Source: Persicaria tinctoria (lineage: Eukaryota > Streptophyta > Magnoliopsida > Caryophyllales > Polygonaceae). From it: DNA of 64,000 nucleotides. Position 1 is the first letter of the stretch; the number at the start of each line of letters is the position of its first letter. This document shows positions 38,001-49,605 of this stretch, piece by piece. A program made the position numbers and the translations under genes. Under the pieces are notes generated by a model. It saw only the letters and a program-made list of their open reading frames with translations, had not been told where the DNA came from and searched no databases. Where the stretch lies: positions 58,564,188 to 58,628,187 of the forward strand of contig JBANSL010000013.1 in the NCBI GenBank assembly GCA_037127255.1, read 5' to 3'.

Positions 38001-41000
38001 TCTGAATCTTATTCCTTATTTCCTATATTGAATGTTTCAACTTCTTTGTGCTTGAATGTTTGACTGTTTTGTTCTATCTTGCCTGATCAACTTGGTAGAA
38101 TCAATTCAATTGCTAAGGTTTTGTAGATTCCTGATTGCGAACCTTAACCCAAGTAGCAAACTTGTCCCTTTAGGAATGATTAAATTAATTAAATAGGTAG
38201 AAAGTTGGATGTGTTGTTAAATCCCTCTTTAGGGACTGCAAATACCTTATCTCTGAACTTAAAGCTATCAATTGGGTTAAATCCTTCTTTAGGGACTGTT
38301 TAACTTATAAGGGTTTCTATGATTGATTGGACTAGTGACTATATTAAGTCGAGACAAGGGAATTCATAGGAAAACTAAAACGACAAGAAGAAGTTACAAT
38401 ATCAATTCAACCAAATAAAGTGAATAGTTGTAGGTAGAGCGATCTTCTCTAAATTATTTTGCATCAACTTGTTTATAGTTTATTTTGTTTTCTTTCTTAT
38501 TTCAATCAACCCCCCCCCCTTCACCATTTGGTAAACACACATTGCAAATGAATACTTGATTCTATGTGGAATCGACCTCTTCCTTATTTGCTATACAAGT
38601 TTGTAGGTTTGAGTTTACTTTTGATACGGTTTACGCGACTAAAAATCGTCCATCAAATTGGGGCCGTTGCCTAGGAATCAAGTTTATTTCTTTGTTTTGT
38701 GTATTTATTAATTTTTGTGCATATATCTAACACGTTGTGAATCTATCTTACGGTTCACGACAACCTTACTACTAATTTTTTTTAAGATGAGATTAATGCA
38801 GCGTCAAGGGGAAAATTTTCACCACCATTTCACAAGAGTGTATAATTTATTGGACGACCGTTATGCACGAGGTTACCAAGATAGTTTACAAGATATGGGT
38901 GTTTATGTATTTGAGGGCATGACTCCTGAAACCAAAGAACTTGCCGAGTCTATGAGTATTGGAGGCTTGGAGAGTTTCGACTTATCGGAGATGTGGGATT
39001 TTTTCTATTACATGGGTCACCAGGTGGAGTAGCAGGACGCTTTCACACACCAGGTTATCCTGGAGCAGATGCTTGAAAGGATAGAGCGACTTGAGAAACG
39101 ATTGAACCAACTTACTCAACCGATGATTGAGTTGGTAGTAGAGCAACATTGTATTTCTCAAGTTGATGAAAGCGAAGACATAAACAAGGATGTTTTGATC
39201 GAGGATGGAGGAGAGAGTCCAATGCTTCCTTATGTGGAGTCTCATGAGTGCACGCATGAGGATCCATGTGTTTTGACTCTGAATACATCTGAAAAAATCA
39301 TCCCTAACTTGCCTATCAAGGAACCATGTCCAGAGCCGATTTCTGTGGCTCTCGAGCAAGGTATTGATATTTGTTACTTTTTTATGGATTTTGGTGAATA
39401 TGCAGACCCTTGGGAACATTACTTTGAGAAGCCATCAACGGAACTGTGTTGGTAGTATCATATTCCTTTTGTAGAGAGTCATGTTAGACTCTTTGATAAA
39501 TTGAAAGAGTCTTTAACTTCTATATTTTATACTTTCAATTTATTATGCTATGATGTTCTGTGTAAGATGTGTGCACATGAATATGATAGGTTGTTGAGGG
39601 CCTTGACAATGTCCGATAGGTAAGGAATTAAGATTGAGAATAAGCCATGCCGATGACATAAAACAAAGGCGCTTCTCGGGAGGCAACCTGTGGTAAGTTT
39701 TTTAATTTAGTTAGTTTAATTCCTATTTAGCTAGTTTTCTTTTCAATAAATTAGGTGTTCCATTGGGAATTAGATAGTTGCTTTTAGTTTTTTGATAGAC
39801 TAACTTTTCAGGAAAAGTCGTTGGAATCAGCTCAAGCAGGGGCGGCGACCGCCGCAGGCAGGCAGCAGCCACCGCAAGGCCCAGTCGAACCATTGGGTTG
39901 GTATTTGTTCATCAGCCTATTCGTCCACCACATTGTGAGTATTTCATTCATCTCTTCCTCTATGTTTTTTTGTTTTTGTTGTCTTTTATGTTTCATTGAG
40001 GACAATGAAAGGTTTAAGTCTGAGAGAGGGATTTCATTTCATATAGATAGATTTTGCATATCATGTTTATTTATGTCTTTATATTTATTTTTACTCATAT
40101 ATCACATTTGAATAAAAAATTCACAAAAATATCATGCATTGCGTTTCAGTGTTATTAAAGATACCCATCTTGGTTTAGTTTGTCCTCTAATTTCTTTTTA
40201 TGATCTTATTACATAAATCCCATGATTTGATTGAATTGCTTAAAAATGATTTTTGGAGCATGATTTGGGAATATAATTGAGCAAGTATGGTTCATAGTAG
40301 AGGTTTAATTGAAATCTAGCAAAAATATAACCCTTGTGAGTTTATTTTGGCCTTATAGGGATTTTACATATTATTCTCTTTTGCTTTTATTGTGTGATTC
40401 TACTCTCCATATGCTTTTTATTTCAATACCGTATTGCACATGTTTGTTGCTTGTGAATTTCAAATGATTGAGGCATGTTTTCTTTAGCCGTATTATACCT
40501 TATCTACCCTTTGCATTATCCTTTGCTTGAAGCCTAACTGATCCGTAAAGCCTATTCTTTTTTATAGCTTCATAAAAATATATCATAGCCAATGATTAGT
40601 CTAACCCTATCCGGAAATTAGGAGGAGAATTGGTGAGAAATCTTTGTGTTAGAGTTGCTTTGAATGGAGATGATGTATGTATGGTTGTTTTTGCGAGAGA
40701 CATAGCCGAAATAAGGTAACCTTTCTTGCATAATATTGATGACTTATTACTAGGGGACTAAGGAGGATAAAATTTACTTAGGAGTAAAAGTCTAGTAAGC
40801 TTGGACCTAGGGAGGATATAATTCACTTAGGGGAAAAAGTAAGCATAAAAGAAAAGAAAAGAAGTCATCATAATGGAAAAAAATTGCATGAGTTGTATGG
40901 CTATTGAAATCGAAAAGCTTATTTCTATGTAATGAAGTTTATGTTATTGGAATGGTTTTGCGAAGTATGGAAGTATTGGTGTTGTTCTGAATGGTTGTTG

Positions 41001-44000
41001 TTCCTTTTTCCCGGATTTTTAGCACCACAAGTCTAAATATTTCTCATGCCTTATGTTCCTACCAAAACCCCATTACAACCCTTTAAAAGTCCTCATGATG
41101 TTGTTTGCAAGTGATGATTTCCACGGTGTATAGAGCATTTTGGATTGAGTTGAGAGTTGGACTTTAAAGACTAAACACATGAGAGCTTGAGCGAAACATA
41201 TTATCCCGGTGAAGTTGGATTAAATTTGTCTTTACTACTGGATCGCTCATATATTTTCTAGGATATTTGTTCTCTTATTCAGGGCTCCTATTGCTTGATG
41301 TTTCTTTTCTAAAACTATAGCATGAAGATCTTATTTGTGGGATGATTAATTCTATATTTGTTTTTCATTGCTTGAGGGCAAGCAAAAGCTTAAAGGTGGG
41401 GAAGTTTGATAGCATGCATGTAGATGGTCATAATAGGTTTCATTTAGCTTAGTTAAGATGCCTATCATGTATCTTTTAAGTACAATTTGCATATTTGCTC
41501 TCTATGTTGGCGGAGTCGGAATCTACATGTTTTTATTAATTATTTCAGGTAACTGTGGATCCGAGGAGGAGACATGGGTTGATGAAGCATTAGATGAGGA
41601 TGTCTAGTTGATCGAGGAAGCTTATATGAAGATCTAAAGTGGTCATGAGAAGAAGAAGCGAGCCTAAACGAAGAACAAGTCTGCAGAAGTTGTCGTCAGA
41701 CATGCTGAACTTGTTTTGCACTTTCTGGAGGCCTCGATTGTTTGATCGACTATTATAACCATGTGTTGAAAAGATCTTTTAGATAGCTACAACTTTCTTG
41801 TTGACGTAGAGAGCTGATTCGACCTGAATTTTCCGTAAAAGGCCAGTTGCAGCAGGCGTTGCCATATGGTCCGGGCGCAACATATTGCTGCAATAGCGGC
41901 TGCCACATGTTCCAGCAGTGAATACTTGATTCTCTGTGGGATCGACCTCTTACTTATTTGCTATACAAGTTTGTAGGTTTGAGTTTACTATTGATACGGT
42001 TTACGCGACTAAAAATCGTCTATCAAATTGGCGCCGTTGCCGAGGAATCAAGTTTATTTCTTTGTTTTGTGTATTTATTAATTTTTGTGCATATATCTAA
42101 CATGTTGTGAACCTATCTTACGGTTCACGACAACCTTACTAATATTTTTTAAGATGAGATTAATGCAGCGTCAAGGGGAAAATTTCCACCACAATTTCAC
42201 AAAAGTGTATAATTTATTGGACGGCCATTATGCACGGGGTTACCAAGATAGTTTGCAAGATATAGGTGTTTATGTATTTGAGGGACGGACTCCTGAGACC
42301 AAAGAACTTGCCGAGTCTATGAGTAATGGAGGCTTGGAGAGTTTTGACTTATCAGAGATGTGGGATTTTTTCTGTTACATGGGTCACCAGGTGGAGCAGG
42401 AGGAAGCTTTCACACACCAGGTTATATTGGAGCAGATGCTAGAAAGGATGGAGCGACTTGAGAAACGATTGAACCAACTTACTCAACCGATGAGTGAGTT
42501 GGTAGTAGAGCAACATTGTATTTCTCAAGTTGATGAAAGCGAAGACATAAACAAGGATGTTTTGATCGAGGATGGAGGAGAGAGTCCAATGCTTCCTTAT
42601 GTGGAGTCTCATGAGTGCACGCACGCATGAGGATCCATGTGTTTTGACTCCGAATGCATCTGAAAAAATCATCCCTAACTTGCCTATCAAGGAACCAGGT
42701 CCAGAGCCGATTTCTGTGGCTCTCGAGCAAGGTATTGATATTTCTTACTTTTTTGTGGATTTTGGTGAATATGCAGACTCTTGGGAACAATACTTTGAGA
42801 AGCCACCAACGGAAATGTGTTGGTGGTATCATATTCCTTCGGTAGAGAGTCATGCTAGACTTTTTGATAAATTGAAAGGGTCTTTAACTTCTATATTTTA
42901 TACTTTCAATTTATTATGAGATGATGTTCTGTGTAAGAAGTGTGCACATGAATATGATAGGTTGTTGAGGGCCTTGACAATGTCTGATAGGTAAGGAATT
43001 AAGATTAAGAATAAGCCATGCCGATGACACATGCTGAAATTGTTTTGCACTTTCTGGAGACCTCGGTTGTTTGATCAACTATTATGACTATGCGTTGAAA
43101 AGCTCTTTCAGAGAGCTACAACTTTCTTGTTGACGTCGAGAGCTGATTCGACCTGAATTTTCCATAAAGGCCAGATGCAGCGGGCGTCGCCATATGTTGC
43201 GGGCGTAGCATATTGCTGCAGTAGCGTCCGCCGCATGTTCCAGCAGTGACGGGTTTTTCCAGCAGCGACGGTTTTGTCTATCAAAACCCTATTTATCTAT
43301 CTTTGTCTTTTGGAGGCCGACTTGGACACGAAAGAGCACGAGATTAGATAGGGCTTCGCCCTAGGTATTCATTCATTAGATTAGGATTCAAGATGATTTT
43401 AGTTGGAGATTTAGAGCGATGCTCTCCATGAGCGGCTAAAACTCTCTTCGTTCTACTTGTAATTTGAAGTTTTGTTTGGATTGAGTTGTGAGTTTCTGAA
43501 TCTTGTTCCTTATTTCCTATATTGAATGTTTCAACTTCTTTGTGCTTGAATGTTTGATTGTTTTGTTCTATCTTGCCTGATCAACTTGGTAGAATCAATT
43601 CAATTGCTAGGGTTTTGTAGATTTCTGATTGTGAACCTTAACCCAAGTAGCAAACTTGTCCTTTTAGGGCTGATTGAACTAATTGAATAGGTAGTAAGTT
43701 GGATGTCTTGTTAAATTCCTCTTTAGGGACTGCAAATACCTTGGTTAATCTCTGAACTTAAAGCTATCAATTGGGTTAAATCCTTCTTTAGGGACTGTTC
43801 AATTGAGAAGGGTTTCTAGGACTGATTGGACTAATGACTATATTAGGTCAGGACAAGGGCAGTCATAGGAAAACTAAAAGGACAAGAGGAAGTTACAATA
43901 TCAATTCAACCAAATAAAGTGGATAGTTGTAGTTAGAACGATCTTTTCTAAATTGTTTTGCATCAACTTGTTTATGTTTTGTTTTGTTTTCTTTCTTATT

Positions 44001-47000
44001 TCAATCACCCCCCCTTCACTAATTGGTAAATACACATTGCAAAGGAATACTTGATTCTCTGTGGGATCGATCTTTTACTAGTTTGTAGGTTTGAGTTTCC
44101 TTTTGATACAGTTTACGCAACTAAAAATCGTTCTTCAAACTGCACTTTGGTAAGTCCTACTCTATCTTTTCCGAAGTGAATGGAACTCATTTTTATACTT
44201 GATGAACAACTCATGTCATTTACTTTTTCTTCTTATAAACAAACTTAGGTGTTTCAAGCTCTAGTATTTGGAGATTCAGCCCTCTTTAAGGAACATCCAG
44301 AGCTAATGGATTTTGTGGTGTGGGTTTATTTGCATTCAAGTTTACTTGAATACAACCGGCCAGTCGAATGTTGGGGGGCACTAAAAGATGCTACATAGGT
44401 GATTTAATCCTTTCAAGTCATATCTCACCAATCACACACCTGTTACCACACCACCTTCCCACAATTCTTATGGAAACTCCAATGAAACCCCTTTAAAAGT
44501 AAGGAAATCCTGAAATTGATCTGATCCACACAAGTTCTAATTGATTGGATTATTCATGATTTCCAGAAACAACAAGTTGATCAACTTCAGAATTTGCCGG
44601 ATACAAACACCATGAAATGGGATGCCCCAAATCTTTCTTCCAAGTGTTGCTTACTTTCCTCCTATGAGGTGCTCCCAAACCCTCTAAGCGGACTCATACT
44701 CTCAAATCGATGAATTCTTATGGTCGTTGTTTACTTTTATATATTATTAGATAGTGTATGATTTTGGTTTTAATTATAATATGATGGGGAAGGGTGAAAG
44801 CTAAAAGAAACCAATATGTATGCTTTGTTTTTGTTAATTTGGTTACCCTTCAATGGATGCAACTAACGCTTTCTTTTCCTTTTGTAATCCACTCTAGTTT
44901 GAATGGGTTTCTTTGTTGGTGGGTGTGGTTGAAGTTGGCCATTGAATTGCCTTATTGCCTCATTACTTGTGATTATACGCCTGGCAAGGTATTTTGTTCT
45001 CTTTGTTGAATTGGTTTATTCTGATCTTTGCTGGCTATTCATTTTGAGACATCTTGCATTTTGAGAAATCTTTTTTTACAAAAAAAAAAACAAATTCTTA
45101 TAACATGCATCTTGCGAAATATGTTTTGAGAAAACAGATTTTAAGAAATTTGCTGTGCAGAAATATGCATCTTGCATTTTAAGAAATGATGCATCTTGCA
45201 TTTTGAGAAAACAGATTTTGGGAAATATATTTTTACAAAAAACATATTTTCTGTTTTTACAGAAAACAAATTTTGAGAAATCTGTTTTTACAGAGAATAG
45301 ATTTTGAGAAATCTGTTTTTACAGAAATATGCATCTTGCATTTTGAGAAATCTTGCATCTTTCTTCTTGCATTTTGAGAAATTTTGCATTCACCTATTGT
45401 AACAGGCTTTCATAGAAAATGAGTTGTTTTCTTGTTTATATACAGTTGTCAAGTATTTTCCTGTATTACTGTCAAGTTTTTTTATGCTCTGCTAATATTT
45501 ATGCCTCCTGATTTCGAGCTTATTGGCATGTATTTCTAGCTTGATGATTCACGAATGTCCCTTGCAAGATGTGAGCTAGGTTGTGTTATTAAGATGAATG
45601 AAGGGAATAACTTGGCTTGTTATTGAATGTGTACGTTATTCATCTCGTGTTTTGTTTGAACTCTTCATTTCGAGACTATATACTTTTGATTTCTAAATGT
45701 ATTTTTACATGTAATTCCTAATATAAAGATACATTGGTTAAAAAAAAGCCAAAATAAGCTTGAAAACGAGCTCACGGCAATCAAAATGAGAAAAAATTGA
45801 CAAAACGAGCATAACAAGAAAAAACGAGTAGACGAGCTTGAATTCGAGATCGAGCTCAAGCGTGTCTAATTACACCCGAGCCGAATATGATCACAAAACC
45901 AATCTTGATAAAAAAAATACCACCCATATTGACAATGTATGATTTTGGCTTCATAGTCCGGTTCTTTTTGCTAGGCTATAAAGTCATGTATTTTTTCTAT
46001 TTGATAAATGAACTTTATAGCCCAGGCCAAATATGATCGGACTGTAAAGTCATGAATCAAATAAAATAGACCCATTTTGTTAATTTTACCATTTAATCTC
46101 CAAAAGGCTTGGATAATCAATAGTCATGCCAAACAAGTTGTTCAATCTTAAGCTAGATTAAAATTTTCATCTAGAGTATAATCTTAAGCTAGATTATAAT
46201 CTTAAGCAGTGGCAGATCTGGGGGGGGGCTCGGGGTGGCTGAAGCCCCCCTATCCTATAAAAGGGTATATGTGTATTTTTATATATCATTTATTTTGTAA
46301 TATACATAAAGTAAATGAGCATAAGACACGAAAACATACTGGATCAGCTAGCGGTTAAGACATAGGAAGGATATGGTCCGAAGGACTGGCAATTCAAGTT
46401 TGATTCCCATTTCCTTGGTTTTTGAATCTTTTGTTTTTTAAACATCCAACCCACCCCTTTTTTTACGGACCCCAACGGGCCTAACAACCGAACACTTCAC
46501 ACAATCACACAGAGAGCAAAAGTCGAGTCCCCGAGTGGTTTAGCCCCAGCCGATTGCCGCTGCCGCCTGCCGGGTGCACCTCCGGCTGGTGACCATCGCA
46601 ACCCAGCCGACAGCCCCTCTCCTTTCCCTCACCGGTGCACAATGCTGGCAACCTCTTCAATCCCCACTGTTCTCTTTCAACCTTCTTCATTCCTTCGATC
46701 TACAATAGTTAGTTTTCTTACTATTCCTTTTAATTTGATTGTTTTTAGTTCAAACGATTGGGTGAGAATCAATTTAGATTAGAATTTGTAGATTTGAGAT
46801 TTGAGAATCAATTTGGTAGAAATTTCGATTAGGGTTTGTGATTTGTGAAAAATAAAGTTGTGGTTTGTGATTTGAAATTGTTGTTTGTAATTTGGAATTG
46901 TGGTTTGAAGATTTGTGAGTTTTGCTCCTCTACCTTTTAATTAGATTGTAATTAAGTACAATTCGTTAATTAAGATAACAATCAATTTAGATTAGAATTT

Positions 47001-49368
47001 GAGAATTTGAGAATCAGTTTAAGTAAATTTCGATTAGGGTTTGTGATTTTGCTAATAAATTTTTGTATTTAAGAATCAATTTGGGGTAAATTTGTGGATT
47101 TGAGAATTTGTGGATTGAGAGTAGGTAGTTTTATGTTGAATTTTATATGTTGATAGAGTTTGGTTTCAATGAATTGTTGGACTTGGGAAATAACATTAGT
47201 TATTTTCCCATTAGTTATAATGACTTATTTGGCTCATAGGGACTCTTTTTAGTGAAGTTGTTTGTTGATTAAGATGCAAACATGTATTGTGTTGCAATGT
47301 GGTGTTCTGCTATCATATTTGTGTAAATATGATTCATGTATATTGAATATTCGAAGTCAATGTTCTATCCCAATAAAATTTATAATTCAATTTCAATGAA
47401 TTTGAGTGATAAAAAGATTCGGGTAAATTTGATATAGAAATTAGCATCAAGTTTACCTCATATCTATATTTTAAAGTCATTTACCCTCGAAATTGCCCAT
47501 AAGATTAATAGGTAGCTAAAACATCGACCCTATTTAGCCTTGAACATAGCTTTGAAAAGTTTTGACACTAAGTTTGATGAGAAACATCGATTCTATCGTC
47601 TTTTGTAGTTTTCAGCCCCCTATGCCAAAAATCCTGGATCTACTACTGATTTTAAGCTAGGTTAAAAAATGTGCATATCAGACATGTCCCGTAAAATCCC
47701 GATTTTCTTGTGTCGATAAATGATTGAACAATTTCCGGCCCACATATATATATATGAGCTTATTTTTAACGTGGACATCGAACCAATCACGTGGATCGGA
47801 TTGATCGATAGGGAATAGTGGAAAGCTTGAGTGATTGGAGTTATTGATAAATGCAAGATCTAGTTATCTCTGCACACATTTATGACTCAAGCAAGGGACC
47901 AGCAACTAGATAGGGCACATAGTCCAAAGAGTATTATGTGTGCAATATCGGCAATATGGGTCATATTATTATAATTATACCCATGTATATTGAACGTGGG
48001 TTGGTAGATACACCGTCAATACCCCGTTAAAAATGCACGTTTATTATAATGTGTAGACTTTTCCTATTAATTAACACGTTAAAAAAAATTAGTTAACTCA
48101 TTTTGACATGACATCAAGTAGATTAAACCAACTCAAGATAAAAAAAATAGAAAGATACATACCCAGAGTGAGTTTCAATGGCCTCAATGTGCCTGAGGAC
48201 AAACCACAGCCAGAAGGTAATCATGTGGCCGGGGACCAAAGCAGGCCCGAGAAAAGATGGGATCCCGAGGATAATGATCTCCGCCCAGTGGGCGTAGGGA
48301 GCTACGAATGTCATGGGGGAGTTGTATTCGTGGTGAACCTTATGAATCTTGTCGTACCACCATTTGCAATGCAACCCCCTGTGGAGCCAGTAGTGGGTGT
48401 AGTCTTCTACTACGACGTAGACAGCCAACTGAGCCAGCATTTCCCATCCAGATGGTAATGGCAGTCCCGTCCTTATCCCGATCATCTATTCACAAACATT
48501 TTATATCCCTATCAGTAATCTTATACATAAATACACAGCTCTTAAAGTAGGCAATGGTAATCTCATGCCTTGTAACTTCGATCAATTATTCAGAGAATGC
48601 AGCCAATGGCAATGGTAAAACCTTGTCTTATGGTTTTAGTTTGATTACACCTGTTTTATTTTTATTTTTATGACAAGAAAATCCATCTTTGGTGGCAAAA
48701 TCTGGGCACGTGACCCAAAATGCAAGAGCCACTCACAAGGTAAACCAGCTTGGGCCGACCAGCTCAACCTACTAAACATTTTGCCCTACGGTTTTAGTTT
48801 GATTATACATGTTTTATTTTGATGACACTCACAAGTCACAACCCATCTCCTCGGGAAAAAAAAAAGCTAAACATTTTGCCCTAAAAAAAGTGTCACAAAA
48901 AAATATTGTCATCAATGGTGACATTGTTCTAGGAAACAACTAAACTCTTTATCTTAAAAGAAAGTGTCACAAAAAAAAATGTCATAAGATATGACACCGA
49001 TCTCACTGTCGAAAAAAAAAATAAAGTTTTTATTGTAAAAGAAAGTGTCAAAAAATTGACTAAGGGTCTTTTTGCCATGCATTCCCGAGAATCAAAACTA
49101 AAAATCAGAATAAATGATTCCTGATTTAAGTGTTAGGTGTGATAAAAACTTGAAAGCGGAATAATTCATGGGAGTTCATTCCCTATTTTGGGGCAAATTT
49201 CATTCCCATCAAAATATCAGATCGAGAACCTTTCATTCCAACTAATAAATCTATCTATTCTTCCATATTATTGTTATTGTTATTAGATTAGATTTACACT
49301 TAACTTATCATTATTATCACTATTTTATTATTTCATATATATTATTTTTATTATAGTATTATTTTTAA

Positions 49369-49401
<33 letters not shown>

Positions 49402-49544
49402 TTTCGATTTCTCATGATGTTGGGGCTCGTGTTGCTGCTTTTATTTTTACTAGACTTAGTTTTGTTATCGCTAAGGGAGTGGGTGCCCAGATTGTATCTC
49501 GGTTACCCACTAATTTCTTGTAATTTTGATTATTATTATAATAA

Positions 49545-49605
<61 letters not shown>

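Larger units (their letters stand above)
37240..44137 (+). mobile_element. Compound LTR retrotransposon: LTR-internal-LTR-internal-LTR
   Basis: Three LTRs (37240-38655 full, 41407-42025 internally deleted, 43027-44137 missing its 5' part) enclose two internal regions carrying copies of the same gag-like ORF. The outer edges are TGATAG and TTCTTCA; the flanks AACTA (37235-37239) and AACTG (44138-44142) form a 5-bp duplication with one mismatch. The family is that of 26803-32653 but older and more diverged. The layout is what unequal recombination between LTRs of sister copies would leave, followed by deletions. It is inserted in exon 3 of the SGRL pseudogene. Confidence 0.85.
36198..44713 (+). 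pseudogene. SGRL: STAYGREEN-like (Mg-dechelatase) pseudogene, split by a retrotransposon
   Basis: SGR/SGRL proteins remove Mg from chlorophyll-type pigments in plastids. Exon-like blocks on the plus strand: 36198-36278 (transit-like start), 36571-36745 (SRLLGPPARFEASKLKV, then in other frames DEEVGKYSRIAPR and LSHCDFTTNLTLTISNILDI), 37092-37239 continuing at 44143-44149 (RRWYNKDDVVADSKERKW, then FKYHIFSKELHF), 44249-44398 (VFQALVFGDSALFKEHPELM, then VECWGALKD) and 44567-44713 (C-terminus with QQVDQLQNLPDTNTMKWDAP). Introns have normal borders, so this is a DNA-level copy and not a processed one. Two frameshifts in exon 2 and a TAG ending exon 4 disable it, and the compound LTR element interrupts exon 3. 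It lies inside SMO1 intron 2, antisense to SMO1. Confidence 0.85.

Noticed and set aside
46345..46410. tRNA-like stretch inside the hAT element at 46207
   Set aside because: Only weak A- and B-box resemblance; stems do not pair well.
48108..48458. 116-codon plus-strand frame
   Set aside because: Antisense to SMO1 exon 2, whose histidine boxes establish the coding strand.
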